From: Verrucomicrobiales bacterium
GTDB taxonomy: Bacteria > Verrucomicrobiota > Verrucomicrobiia > Verrucomicrobiales > DEV007
Direction: 5' to 3'
Assembly: GCA_029210205.1 (NCBI GenBank)
Contig: JARGOD010000037.1
Location: 1 to 46,303, forward strand
DNA: 46,303 nucleotides
This document shows positions 14,401 through 26,400 of the stretch, piece after piece (within the stretch, counting starts at the first letter, position 1; each line of letters opens with the position of its first letter). Under the pieces are notes generated by a model that did not search any database, was not told the origin of the DNA, and worked only from the letters and a program-made list of their open reading frames with translations. Made by a program: the position numbers and the translations under genes.

Positions 14401-16341
14401 ATGAGTAAAATTCTTGGAATCGATCTTGGAACAACCAACTCCTGCATGGCAGTCATGGAAGGTGGCCAGTCGACCGTGTTGGAAAATGCGGAGGGTGCTC
14501 GCACCACTCCCTCAGTTGTCGCTTTCACCAAAGATGGCGAGCGTCTCGTCGGTCAGGCTGCAAAACGTCAGGCAATCACAAACCCGAAAAACACCATCTT
14601 CTCGGCAAAACGCCTCATCGGGCGCAAGTTTGACGAGCTGGCTGACTCAGAGAAAAAGACGCCCTACGAAATTGTTAAGGCCGCCAACGGCGATGCCCAC
14701 ATCAAAGTGGAATCCGGTGGCGAAGAAAAAATTTACAGCCCGCAGGAAATCGCGGCGATGGTTCTCGGTAAGCTCAAGGCAGATGCTGAGTCCAAGCTTG
14801 GTGAAACGATCACCGAAGCAGTCATTACCGTTCCTGCTTACTTCAACGACTCCCAGCGTAACGCGACGAAGGCTGCCGGTGAGATTGCCGGTCTCGATGT
14901 AAAGCGGATCGTGAATGAGCCGACTGCTGCGGCTCTCGCCTACGGTCTTGATAAGAAGGGTGAAGAGAAAATCGCCGTCTATGACCTTGGTGGTGGAACC
15001 TTTGATATCTCGGTCCTCGAAATCGACGAAGGTTTCTTTGAGGTTCTCGCAACGGACGGCGATACCCAACTCGGTGGTGACGACTGGGACAACGCGATCA
15101 TTTCATCAATCGTCGATCAGTTCAAAAAGGATAACGATATTGACCTCAACGGCCAGCCCGATGCTCTTCAGCGAATCAAGGAAGAGTCGGAGAAAGCGAA
15201 GATCGCTCTCTCGTCGAGCCAGTCTTACGAGATCAATCTGCCGTTCATCACTGCAGACCAGAGTGGCCCCAAGCACGTTCAACAGACCCTGACCCGTTCG
15301 CAACTTGAGCAGATGACCGATCATCTTTTCGAGCGCACGAAAGGACCTGTCACGGCCTGCTTAAAGGAAGCCGGTGTCAGCTCCGGTGAAATCGATGAAC
15401 TCGTCCTCGTCGGTGGCATGACGCGGATGCCCAAGGTTGTTGAAACAGCCAAGGCTCTCGCTGGGAAAGATCCTCACCAGGGAGTGAACCCCGACGAAGT
15501 GGTGGCGATCGGCGCCGCAATTCAGGGCGGTGTCCTTGCGAAAGATCCAACCCTTGGGGATGTCGTCCTTCTCGACGTGACTCCATTGACCCTCTCAATT
15601 GAAACGATGGGTGGTGTTGCGACTCCGATGATCGAGCGCAACACGACGATCCCGGCGAAGAAATCGCAGATCTTCTCGACCGCCGCCGACAGTCAGCCGT
15701 CAGTCGATATCGTGGTGTGTCAGGGTGAGCGCAAGCTCGTGACCGACAACAAGATGCTCGGTAACTTTCGCCTCGACGGGATCAATGCAGCTCCCCGCGG
15801 CGTCCCTCAGATCGAAGTTACTTTTGACATCGATCGGAACGGTATCCTCAAAGTGTCTGCGAAGGACAAGGAAACCGGCAAGGAACAGAATATTTCCATC
15901 GAAGGTTCCAGCGGCCTCAGCGATGACGAAATCGAAAAGGCCAAGCAGGAGGCCGAGAAATATGCCGAGGACGACAAGTCGCGCATGGAAGGTATCGAAG
16001 TGCGCAACGTGGCGGACAACGCGGTCTACACCGTGAAAAAGCAACTCGAAGAACTTGGCGAGCAACTTCCGGAAGAAGCGAAGTCTGAGATCGAGGCTTC
16101 CGTCACTGAAGTTGAAGAGGCGCTTAAGTCCGACGACACCGAAAAGATTAAGTCGAGCACCGATGCCCTTCAGGCCAAGTTTGCCGAACTCGCTGCCTCT
16201 GCTCAGCAAGCGGCGGGTGGAGACCCCATGGCCGGCGCCGGCGCTATGCCCGAAGACGAAGGCACCGATGAGCCGAAGCAGGCTCAGGGCGACGTCGTTG
16301 ATGCTGAGTTCGAAGAAGTCGGCGAAGAGAACAAATCCTAA
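14401..16341 (+). CDS. dnaK: Chaperone DnaK (Hsp70)
   Basis: This 646-residue cytoplasmic ATP-dependent chaperone binds exposed hydrophobic segments of unfolded proteins and cycles with DnaJ and GrpE. All Hsp70 signatures are present: [18 protein letters not shown] start near residue 5, [17 protein letters not shown] near 168, [17 protein letters not shown] near 190, and [12 protein letters not shown] near 335. The substrate-binding domain begins after [14 protein letters not shown], and the lid ends in the acidic tail [15 protein letters not shown], as in other bacterial DnaK proteins. Length is normal. Neither grpE nor dnaJ is adjacent; groES and groEL follow instead, 171 bases on. Confidence 0.98.
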   Translation: MSKILGIDLGTTNSCMAVMEGGQSTVLENAEGARTTPSVVAFTKDGERLVGQAAKRQAITNPKNTIFSAKRLIGRKFDELADSEKKTPYEIVKAANGDAHIKVESGGEEKIYSPQEIAAMVLGKLKADAESKLGETITEAVITVPAYFNDSQRNATKAAGEIAGLDVKRIVNEPTAAALAYGLDKKGEEKIAVYDLGGGTFDISVLEIDEGFFEVLATDGDTQLGGDDWDNAIISSIVDQFKKDNDIDLNGQPDALQRIKEESEKAKIALSSSQSYEINLPFITADQSGPKHVQQTLTRSQLEQMTDHLFERTKGPVTACLKEAGVSSGEIDELVLVGGMTRMPKVVETAKALAGKDPHQGVNPDEVVAIGAAIQGGVLAKDPTLGDVVLLDVTPLTLSIETMGGVATPMIERNTTIPAKKSQIFSTAADSQPSVDIVVCQGERKLVTDNKMLGNFRLDGINAAPRGVPQIEVTFDIDRNGILKVSAKDKETGKEQNISIEGSSGLSDDEIEKAKQEAEKYAEDDKSRMEGIEVRNVADNAVYTVKKQLEELGEQLPEEAKSEIEASVTEVEEALKSDDTEKIKSSTDALQAKFAELAASAQQAAGGDPMAGAGAMPEDEGTDEPKQAQGDVVDAEFEEVGEENKS

Positions 16342-16358
16342 TTCAGAAAACTTTTCCG

Positions 16359-16398
16359 GTCCCGACGCGAACTAATTCGTGGTGGGGGCCGGGACTTT
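16359..16398 (+). terminator. Hairpin after dnaK
   Basis: GTCCCG (16359-16364) pairs with CGGGAC (16390-16395), followed by a short TTT. Inside, CGAA and TTCG can pair too. A weak terminator or processing site would separate dnaK from the groESL message. Confidence 0.4.
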
Positions 16399-16512
16399 AA
16401 AGCCTCCGGGGATCGTCGGCCCGCTCCTGTTCCAAGTCAGCTAGACCAGCGGCGTGCCCAACGACTCCCGGAATTTAAAACCCAAACAAAAAGAAAACCA
16501 ACCTAACTAAAT

Positions 16513-16806
16513 ATGGCAACCAACATCACACCTCTCGGCACGCGTGTCCTTGTGAAGCGGATCGAACTGGATGAGCAAAAGTCAGAAGGCGGAATTTTCC
16601 TCCCTGATACTGCAAAAGAAAAACCACAGGAGGCCGAAGTGGTCGCGCTTGGAAACGGAAAGAACGACGACGGTGAAGTGGTCGAGTTTTCTGTCAAAGT
16701 CGGCGATCAAGTCCTCATCTCAAAATACGGCGGCACCGAAGTCAAAGTCGGCGGCGACGAGTGCGTTCTCGTGAACGAGAGCGACATCCTCGGAATTCTT
16801 TCCTAA
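16513..16806 (+). CDS. groES: Co-chaperonin GroES
   Basis: This 97-residue protein forms the heptameric cap of the GroEL chamber. Family features are [15 protein letters not shown] at the start, a mobile loop [42 protein letters not shown] in the middle and ESDILGIL at the end. Length is normal. The leader has no Shine-Dalgarno sequence; instead the 40 bases before the ATG are A- and C-rich with a single G. groEL follows after 72 bases. Confidence 0.98.
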   Translation: MATNITPLGTRVLVKRIELDEQKSEGGIFLPDTAKEKPQEAEVVALGNGKNDDGEVVEFSVKVGDQVLISKYGGTEVKVGGDECVLVNESDILGILS

Positions 16807-16811
16807 GGACC

Positions 16812-16830
16812 CAACAGGGTTAGGTCATCG
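16812..16830. repeat. Half copy of the CAACAGGGTT intergenic palindrome
   Basis: CAACAGGGTTAGGTCATCG lies just past the groES stop. Its last 18 bases are identical to those at 32376-32393, where a full palindrome follows. Here the second arm is degenerate (CAATCCTATTAG), so any hairpin is weak and would allow read-through into groEL. Confidence 0.6.
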
Positions 16831-16872
16831 ACTCAATCCTATTAGACTAATTTAAAACTAACAAACTACTAA

Positions 16873-18504
<1,632 letters not shown>

Positions 18505-18518
18505 GATCATCATCCGTC

Positions 18519-18537
18519 TTTCGGGAGCTTCCCGAAA
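18519..18537. terminator. Short hairpin directly after groEL
   Basis: TTTCGGGA (18519-18526) pairs perfectly with TCCCGAAA (18530-18537) over a three-base loop. It has no T-run but precedes the stronger terminator by 13 bases and may protect the 3' end. Confidence 0.5.
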
Positions 18538-18549
18538 ACGAATTCAAAG

Positions 18550-18582
18550 ACCGGACGTTCCGAAAGGGGCGTCCGGTTTTTT
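18550..18582 (+). terminator. Rho-independent terminator of groESL
   Basis: ACCGGACG (18550-18557) pairs with CGTCCGGT (18570-18577) over a 12-base loop, followed directly by further Ts. This is the clearest intrinsic terminator in the window. Confidence 0.88.
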
Positions 18583-18684
18583 GTGCTTAATTAAATAGTG
18601 CAGCTACTGCCTGACTATTAGGGGATTACTGCGTTTTGAGGAAAAGCAGGCACAGATCGTGCTGACACTCCAGCCAGACCTAAG

Positions 18685-20505
18685 ATGGACAACACAATTT
18701 CCCTGATCATTCAGGAGCTTCATGAACGATATCGATCCTGTGATGAGGGCGCTCTAGCCGATTATATCCCGGAGTTAACGAAAGCAAATCCGGACTGGTT
18801 TGGGATCAGTGTTTTTACCGCTGACGGCCATGCCTACGAGATTGGCGAAACGAAAGAGGAATTCACGATTCAGTCGATTTCGAAGGCCTTCACTTACGGC
18901 ATGATTCTTGACGAACACGGGATCGGAGCTGTCGAAAAAAGAATCGGAGTCGAACCTTCGGGGGAGGCATTCAATTCAATTAGTTTGGATCCGGAGACGG
19001 GCCGACCTCTCAATCCGATGATCAATGCCGGTGCGATTGCTTCCACCGGGATGGTGAGTGGCAAGGGGTTTAAAAATCGCTTCGAAACGATTCGAAAACG
19101 TTTCTCAAAATTCGCGGCACGAGACCTTGGTGTCGATGAGGAAGTCTACAGTTCCGAGAGTTCAACCGGATTCCGGAATCGGGCGATCGCTAATTTGCTG
19201 AGAAATTTCGAGATGCTGGATGATCCCGTTGATGAGGCGGTGGAGGTATATTTCAAGCAGTGTTCCATTCTCGTGAATTGCCATGACTTGTCGGTGATGG
19301 CGGCATGTCTTGCGAACGGCGGGATCAATCCTCTAACAAAAGAGCGGGTCCTCGATCAGGGAAACGTCGAAAAGGTCCTCAGCGTCATGAGCACCTGTGG
19401 GATGTATGACTACTCCGGCGAGTGGATTTTTACAGTGGGGCTTCCAGCGAAGAGTGGTGTTGGGGGCGGGGTCATGGGGGTGCTCCCGGGCCAGCTTGGG
19501 GTGGCTGTCTTTTCGCCGAAGCTGGACGCGAAAGGGAACAGTGTTAGAGGGGTTAAAGTCTTTGCTGAGCTGTCGAAGAAGTTCAATCTCCACCTTTTCA
19601 ATTTGCCGGTGATCTCAGAGCAGGTCATTCGTCGTACCTACAAGCTGTCGCAGGCAGGATCCCAGAACAGCCGACCGCAAGCGCATCATGATGCGATCAG
19701 GGAGCATGGCGACACCGTGACGATTATTGAGCTCCAGGGAGATGTCTTTTTCTCAGCGTTGGAGCGGGTCGTGCGGAGCTCTGCAGAACATGCGGAGACA
19801 ACTGATATTTTCGTGCTCGATCTTAACCGGGCGGGAATGTTCGATCCAGCAACGGCTGACCTTTTGACGGAGGTGGCAGGCCGACTGAGTGAAGCAGGGA
19901 AGCGTCTCTTGATCGTTGATCACTTTCAGAAGTTGGATCGAGGATCTTTTTCCGCTGATCTGCAGGTTGAGTTCTACGATCAGATCGGTTTTGCCCTGAA
20001 GGCCTGCGAAGAAGAGATTATCAAAAAGCATGCCGAAACCTCCATGGTCGCCGGGCTGATTCCATTCTACGAATTCGATCTGTTTTCCGAACTCTCTCCG
20101 TCAGAGATTTCTGATATTGAGGGGATGTTAGGTATGGCAGCGAGCGAGAAGGGTGATAGGATCATTACCGAGGGAGATGATCCTGATGATATTTATTTTC
20201 TCTCAAAGGGGGAGATCAGTATCTATCAGCAGGGGACACATGAGTTTGGGAAGGGACGATTAGTCACAACCTTTGGGCCTGGAGCCTGTTTTGGCGATAT
20301 TGCCGCCCTGACCGGGGCAAAACGATCTGCTGATGTCTGGGCTGATGAGCGGGTCACTTGCTACACACTGCCGGTGAAGTCCTTCCGGGAACTTGAAACA
20401 TCTCAGCCAACACTTTACATCAAACTGCTTCGTGGGATCCTGATGCTGAATGTGAATCGGCTTCGCCGGCGGGACCGCGAGGTTGCTGCGCTGAATTCCG
20501 GCTGA
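18685..20505 (+). CDS. glsA: Glutaminase fused to STAS and cyclic-nucleotide-binding domains
   Basis: This 606-residue three-domain protein has no signal peptide. Residues 1 to about 310 are a serine-dependent glutaminase (glutamine to glutamate and ammonia). The nucleophile is S64 in S64-I-S-K67, with PLNPMINAGAIAS, a central CHDLSVMAACLANGG and GLPAKSGVGGGVMGVLPGQLG. About 340-445 form a STAS domain (VTIIELQGDVFF through DIFVLDLNRAG). About 475-600 form a cNMP-binding domain with the phosphate cassette F536-G-D-I-A-A-L-T-G-A-K-R547-S-A; Asp538 takes the usual Glu place. Ammonia release by such glutaminases buffers acid in other bacteria. The domains suggest control by cAMP and by partner binding. 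It converges, with three bases between stops, on an adenylate cyclase gene, which strengthens that reading. Confidence 0.93.
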   Translation: MDNTISLIIQELHERYRSCDEGALADYIPELTKANPDWFGISVFTADGHAYEIGETKEEFTIQSISKAFTYGMILDEHGIGAVEKRIGVEPSGEAFNSISLDPETGRPLNPMINAGAIASTGMVSGKGFKNRFETIRKRFSKFAARDLGVDEEVYSSESSTGFRNRAIANLLRNFEMLDDPVDEAVEVYFKQCSILVNCHDLSVMAACLANGGINPLTKERVLDQGNVEKVLSVMSTCGMYDYSGEWIFTVGLPAKSGVGGGVMGVLPGQLGVAVFSPKLDAKGNSVRGVKVFAELSKKFNLHLFNLPVISEQVIRRTYKLSQAGSQNSRPQAHHDAIREHGDTVTIIELQGDVFFSALERVVRSSAEHAETTDIFVLDLNRAGMFDPATADLLTEVAGRLSEAGKRLLIVDHFQKLDRGSFSADLQVEFYDQIGFALKACEEEIIKKHAETSMVAGLIPFYEFDLFSELSPSEISDIEGMLGMAASEKGDRIITEGDDPDDIYFLSKGEISIYQQGTHEFGKGRLVTTFGPGACFGDIAALTGAKRSADVWADERVTCYTLPVKSFRELETSQPTLYIKLLRGILMLNVNRLRRRDREVAALNSG

Positions 20506-20508
20506 ATT

Positions 20509-22725
20509 TCACTTGGTTGTCATTCGGTAGACTCCATCCCAATCAGCGTCCGGAGGGGATACCTTCATCACTCCGCATCGAGCGATCATGACCTGAGATG
20601 GATTGGTTTTGATACCGGGATCACGATTTGGCTGAAAGGGCTCGATCGCCGATGATTTTTCGAAAAGCGAGATTGCCTTGTCCCAGTCCGTTGAGAGATA
20701 GGCACGATAGGCTTCTTCATATAATTCGATGCAGCGGAGGCTATCTGCGCTCACAAGATCAGTTTGCTCGAATACCTCGTAGACTTTGACCGGTAGGGTC
20801 CTGCCCTGCACAATAATTTGATCGAGATAACGGTAAGTGATGTCGTCTTTTACTTCGCGGGCCCCTGTGTAGGTGTCTTCTGTGATCATTGTGTAGACCC
20901 CGTAGCTTTTCGCGGCGGATTCGCAGCGCGCTCCCAGGTTTACGTTGTCACCCATCATCGTGTAGTTGAAGCGTCGCTTCGAACCCATGTTCCCGACAAC
21001 GGCGGCTCCGGTGTTCAGTCCAATACGTGTGCGCATTTGCTGGACAATTTCGGGACGGTTTTCCGATTTCCAGAACTCATCCAACTCGGTCTGCTTGCGC
21101 TGCATTTCGATGGCGGCGAGAACGCCTTTGTACGCATGTCCTTCAAGTGGCAGCGGCGCACCGAACATGGCATCGATGGCGTCTCCGATATATTTGTCGA
21201 GGGTGCCTCCGGAGTCGGTCACAATGTCTGTGAGGGCAGACAAATACTCCACCATGAGCTCGACGAGGGCTTCCGGCGTTAGCTGCTCGGAGAAGGTCGA
21301 GAATCCCTGGATGTCGCTGAAGAGAATCGTGATGTTCACTTTTTCGCCACCGAGTTCAGGAGTCTTTCCAGAGCTGATAATTTCGTTCACAATATCGGGG
21401 GCGACGTAGGAGCCGAAAACTCCGCGGATGTATTTCTTTTCTTTGAGTTCGAGACTGAGACGATCGCCGATCATGGTCGTGTGAATCGCGACGAAGCCGA
21501 CGACCGGCAACACGAAAGGAAGAAGGATAGACTGTGACTTGAAGATCAAAAAGCAGGTCGCAATAAAGATGCCGGTGACCACGACAGGGACGGCAATGGC
21601 AATGGGTATTGGAGCTTTTCGCAAGGCAATGAGTGTTCCCGACGCGAGTAGTGTCCAGAGCGTCAAAACCAACCAAAGTGGGAATCGGCGGATGTAGTCT
21701 TCGCGTAGAATACTGTCGAGGACAGTCGCCTGAACGGCGAAGAGAGGATCTTCAGCACGGTATGGGGTTGGGCCAAAGTCGGAAAGACCTGTCGCGCTCT
21801 GTCCAACAATGAGGATCTGATTTTCAATCGGAGGAAACTCATCAGGCCACGGCTCGCCCGCTTCAAATCGATTGATCTGGATAAAAAGAGCAAAGTAATC
21901 AACGATCGTAAATCGCTCGGTATCCCGATAATTGAGATAGTGAAAGCCACGCTCATCGATAGGAATTTCCCAGGCTCCTCCTGCGGCCTTAGGAACTGAA
22001 ATCGATTGCCCCAGTTCAATCAAGACATCGTCTGGATCGGCCTCTTCTTTCTGCAAAATAATCTGCAAAACCAGGGACGGGTAGACTTTGCCCTGAAGAC
22101 GAACGACGAGGGGGATCTCTCTTCTCATCCCGTCGACATTCGAAGGAGGGAAGTTCACCGCTCCTGTGTAGGAGCTTTCAGCAATAACGGGGATGGGCAA
22201 GTCTGCTGATTCGCCTCCCAGAAGTTTCGAAATGTCTCCGGATATGTTCGACAGCGGAGAGAGATGATTTAAGGCTTCGAGTTTTAGTTCTTCCGATTGC
22301 TTTTCCGGTGTCTTTTCTCCTTCGAGAACATTCATTCCTGTGATCGAACCGGGAAGGAATGCGAGAGCATCTGAAAATTTGATGTCTTCTTCGCTTTCTT
22401 TACTCGGTTCCGGGAAAAAAAGGTCGAAAGCGACGAGCTGCGGAGGCCGATAGGTCAGTGCCGTGAGAAATTCTCCATGAATACCGCGCCCCCAGTCCTG
22501 CCAGCGCCCAATTTTATCCAGGGAAAGATCTCCTATGCCGATAAGTGCGATCTGCGGATCCGGCGCAGGATCAGAATCCGCTCTTGCTTTGAACCTCCAG
22601 TCAATAGTCACATTTTCGAGTTCTCTGACAAACTCTGTAGACCAGATGCTACCCATCAAAATGGCGATAACCGGAGGGGCGAGAAGAAGTGCCGCGAAGC
22701 GTCTTGGATCAGATTTTGCTCCCAT
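20509..22725 (-). CDS. CHASE2-domain class III adenylate cyclase
   Basis: This 738-residue protein has one membrane segment near residues 12-28 and a large extracytoplasmic CHASE2 sensor domain (about 30-340, with IDWRFKARAD, LVAFDLFFPEP and ILIVGQSATGLSDFGPTPY). Three further membrane segments follow at about 350-420, then a class III cyclase domain (about 460-645). Metal ligands are D471 in ILFSDIQGFST and D515 in DKYIGDAIDAMFGAP. K511 fits ATP rather than GTP as substrate. N596 and R600 in MGDNVNLGAR match the transition-state pair. A C-terminal stretch of about 75 residues looks TPR-like. It should turn an envelope signal into cAMP. It is divergent from the FecR/two-partner-secretion genes and tail to tail with a cNMP-binding glutaminase. 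Confidence 0.93.
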   Translation of the reverse strand: MGAKSDPRRFAALLLAPPVIAILMGSIWSTEFVRELENVTIDWRFKARADSDPAPDPQIALIGIGDLSLDKIGRWQDWGRGIHGEFLTALTYRPPQLVAFDLFFPEPSKESEEDIKFSDALAFLPGSITGMNVLEGEKTPEKQSEELKLEALNHLSPLSNISGDISKLLGGESADLPIPVIAESSYTGAVNFPPSNVDGMRREIPLVVRLQGKVYPSLVLQIILQKEEADPDDVLIELGQSISVPKAAGGAWEIPIDERGFHYLNYRDTERFTIVDYFALFIQINRFEAGEPWPDEFPPIENQILIVGQSATGLSDFGPTPYRAEDPLFAVQATVLDSILREDYIRRFPLWLVLTLWTLLASGTLIALRKAPIPIAIAVPVVVTGIFIATCFLIFKSQSILLPFVLPVVGFVAIHTTMIGDRLSLELKEKKYIRGVFGSYVAPDIVNEIISSGKTPELGGEKVNITILFSDIQGFSTFSEQLTPEALVELMVEYLSALTDIVTDSGGTLDKYIGDAIDAMFGAPLPLEGHAYKGVLAAIEMQRKQTELDEFWKSENRPEIVQQMRTRIGLNTGAAVVGNMGSKRRFNYTMMGDNVNLGARCESAAKSYGVYTMITEDTYTGAREVKDDITYRYLDQIIVQGRTLPVKVYEVFEQTDLVSADSLRCIELYEEAYRAYLSTDWDKAISLFEKSSAIEPFQPNRDPGIKTNPSQVMIARCGVMKVSPPDADWDGVYRMTTK

Positions 22726-22849
22726 TAAAAAGAAATATTAAGAAATACTGCATAATCGTTTCCGTCAATGCGTCGTCACTTTGATTCAATAGCCGTTGAA
22801 ATCGGGCTGGATTATCGTTAATAAAAGCAGGAACCCCCTTTGTGATACC

Positions 22850-23371
22850 ATGAAAAATTCGCCGATGTTATGTTTTGTGTTCGTAGGAGCGTTTTTTCTC
22901 TCCGCTCTTTCTGTTTTGGATGCTGCGCCCGAAAGCGGACGAGTGACTGTCGCCGTTGGGGACGTAAAAGTAGTAGCGGCCGAAGGTGAACCGGCGAAAG
23001 CAGTTGAGAAAGGGGATAAAGTGGCTGTTGGAACGACCGTTCTGACTGGGCCGGAGTCCCGAGCCGTCATTGTTATCACCCCACGCTCCGCGATTCGCAT
23101 TGCCGAAAACTCGGAAGTCGTCATCGAGGTGGTTGATGAAACTGCGAGCCCCGCTGACGTGACGATTAACTTGAAAGAGGGAAGCCTTGGAGCGCTTTTG
23201 AAACCAAACGCAGCCACTGAACTTGACTTTAAGGTGAGGACGCCAAGCGGCGTGGCAGCGGCACGGGGCACATTTTACTCAGTAGCAGTCAAAGATGGCA
23301 AAGGGTTTACTCAAGTGAAAGAAGGTCGAGTAGAGATCATTCCGAACGCTGAAGAAGTAGAGGAAGAATAA
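22850..23371 (+). CDS. Periplasmic FecR-domain protein
   Basis: This 173-residue protein begins with a signal peptide (about 1-25, cleaved near LDA-AP). The rest is one FecR-type domain: VTVAVGDVKVV, GDKVAVGTTVLTGPESRAVIVITPRSAIRIAENSEVVIE, VTINLKEGSLGALL, and FKVRTPSGVAAARGTFYSV, the conserved end. It finishes in an acidic tail. Classical FecR is an inner-membrane anti-sigma regulator; this protein has no cytoplasmic part and no sigma factor gene nearby, so it is not a normal FecR. TTG at 22796 would add 18 residues ahead of the signal peptide, so I chose the ATG. It is the first of three plus-strand genes, 35 bases before the large exoprotein, and 124 bases from the divergent cyclase. Confidence 0.88.
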   Translation: MKNSPMLCFVFVGAFFLSALSVLDAAPESGRVTVAVGDVKVVAAEGEPAKAVEKGDKVAVGTTVLTGPESRAVIVITPRSAIRIAENSEVVIEVVDETASPADVTINLKEGSLGALLKPNAATELDFKVRTPSGVAAARGTFYSVAVKDGKGFTQVKEGRVEIIPNAEEVEEE

Positions 23372-23406
23372 TTGAGGATCGAGGAACTGACCTGGATCCG
23401 GAATAG

Positions 23407-26400
23407 ATGAAATCTTCGCTGCCACTAAACCAATACAGGAGAGTCCGATTAGTGATCGGGCTCGCTTTGGTTTTAACCATTCCCTTCGCCCAGCCGATTT
23501 ACTCCAATCCAACAGGAGCGACGGTCAGACATGGGGACATCAGTATCACGGGAACGGGTGGTAATCTTCAGATTCATCAATCGACTTCTCATGGAATAAT
23601 CGACTGGCAGACCTTTTCGATTCAAAGCGGGGAAGTTACTCGTTTCATTCAACCCGGCTCATCATCCGTAACCTTGAATCGTGTCACCGGGCAGTCTCTT
23701 TCCAGTATTGATGGCAGCTTGCTCGCGAACGGGCGAATCATTCTCCTGAATCCTAACGGGGTGATGGTTGGGCGCAACGGGATCATCGACACGGGGGGAT
23801 TTACGGCTTCGACTCTCGATTTGTCGGATCAGGATTTTCTGGCGGGTGGAGATCTGCGGTTGCAGGGAGATTCGGCCGCCGGGATTGTTAATCTGGGAAG
23901 TATCAATGCGGTGGATGGTGATGTCTTCCTGATCGCTGAATCGGTGGTGAACCAAGGCACCATCAGCGCACCGAACGGAACCGTCGGCCTGGCTTCGGGT
24001 AACGATGTCCTGATTGCGGAATCCGGTAGCGAACGAGTTTTTGTCAGGGGTTCCGGAAAGGCGAATGAAGACACCGGAGTGATCAATCGTGGGACAGTGA
24101 ATGCCAATATTGCCGAGCTGAAGTCCTATGGAGGCAACATCTACGGAATGGCGGTGAAAAATGAGGGAAGAGTTGCGGCGACCGCAGTCACCCGACAGGG
24201 CGGTCAAATTTTCCTGAGCGCAGGAGGACGTAGTATGATTCGGTCCACTGGAAGCTTGGTGGCGAAGTCGGCTGATCAGGACACAACGGCGCAGGTGAAG
24301 GTCGATAGTGGAGATGATGGCACGACAGAAATTGGGGGGACAATCAGCGCTGACGACGGCGGCGATGTCATGATTTTAGGTTCTCAGATTGATGTCTTCG
24401 ATGGCGCGCTGATTCTTGCTGATGGAGAGAACGGAGGTGGCCGAATCTTTGTTGGAGGCGGAAGACGTGGCCAGGATCCGGATTTGATGAATGCGGAAAC
24501 GGTAAACGTTGCCGATGGTGCGTCTTTTAGCGCCAGTGCAATCAATGACGGTGACGGCGGCGAGGTGATTCTCTTTTCCGAAGGGCAGCTCGACTTTTCG
24601 GGAGACGTTGCAGCGACCGGAGGTGTGAGCGGCGGGAATGGCGGGTTTATTGAGCTTTCCGGCCAGAATGCGATCTCGATCGGTTCTCTGTCGGGTCAGG
24701 TTGATCTGTCGGCGCCGAATGGGGACGGAGGGACCTTGCTGATTGATCCGGATAATATTGTAATTTTGCCATTTCCTGGTGGCGGTGAAATCTCGAGTCC
24801 TACGAACGCGAGTTTGTTGGCGGCAGGGGATATCTCGGAATTTCTCAATGGTGGTGGTAACCTAATCATCGAGACAACTGCAAACCCAGGTTCCGAGGAC
24901 CCCGGCAATATTACCCTGCTCGAAGACACTGTGATTTCCTGGGTTACCGCTGGATCCTCTCTGACCTTTAATGCTCAGGGAGAGTTCAAAATGGAGAGCG
25001 GTTCTTCGATCTCCGGGGCAGGTGACATTTCAATTTATGCTAAGAGCATTAATCTGGATAACGCCCTTGGAATTGCGTCACCTGGCTACGGAATCACTCT
25101 TGCTCCGATTGATCCCCTTGAAGATATTCATCTTGGAGTGGCCGGAGATCGCACCGCGGTGTTTCACCTGACGCAGGCCGAAATAGATAAACTGTCAGAT
25201 GGGGATTTGACGACGGACGAGTTTTCGGGGATCACGATTGGAAACACTGTTTTTGGTCAGGGAACGGTGACGATTGATACCGTGACGTTCAGCGATCCTG
25301 TCAGTATTGTCGTTCCGGTCTTCCTTGGCGACGGGGAAATTTATGTCAGAGGTGAGTTGCGGGGAACCGACAATGCCTCAATCACTTTGAATGGCGCCGG
25401 GGGAGAACTCCCGGCGTGGTGGGGAGATACTGCGACCACCTATCTCTATGCGGATATCGTGACCGAGGGCCAGGACATCGTTATCAACGATGAGGTTGTT
25501 CTCGCGGCAAATGTATCGCTCGATACAACCAATAAGGGCGTAGGTGATTTCGGGGACGGCGCTTTAGTCGATATTTTTGGAACTGTCACAAGCAACTCGA
25601 TTGCCAACCCTTTCACATTTGATGTGAACGCTGGAACCGATGGAGATATTAATTTCCGCGACACTGTAGGGGTCAGTGAACTGAGTGTTGGTGATATCAC
25701 GTTGAATGCCGGGAGCCTGATATTGGAGAACAGCTTAACGACCCTTGGGACACTGGACATCACCGTATCCTCGAACTTTTCTCTCGATGCTCCTGCGCAA
25801 ATCTATGCAGTAGGAGATGTCATTATCAGGGCAAACCAGGGGGATGTTCCAACCACGGGAAACTTCCCCGGGATGGAGATCAACAGTGGAATCTTTTCTA
25901 CGGAGGGAGGCATACAGCTTTTCGGCACCGGAGGAGACTTCGACGAGGATGGTGACGGGAATCGTGGAGTCTGGCTGCGATCCGGGTCGGGTTTGAGTGC
26001 TTTTGGTGATATCCTGGTGTCGGGATCGACCTGGATTCCGGATGAGTTTGGTGTTGTCATCGACACTCCCGTCGAAAGCCTGAATGGCGGGGTTACTTTC
26101 AGAACGGGAGAAGGAGATATTAGAGTGACATCCGATGTCATGGCGCTAAACGAAATCCTTTTCACGACAACCTCGGGAAACAGCGTGACTTACTTTGTTG
26201 ACTCCGATCTGTATGACTACGGGTCGCTTAGTTTTGCTGGTGGAGCCGGAACGGAAGACACGGTATCGTTCGCGGATTCTTTTGCAGGTTACTTCGATGC
26301 CTATGCAAGTCAGTTTGATGGCATAGAATTTCTGGTCGGTACACCGGGCAGTGACGATTATTTTTACGGAGCGTATGACGCGCCTGCCTCGTTCACTTTT

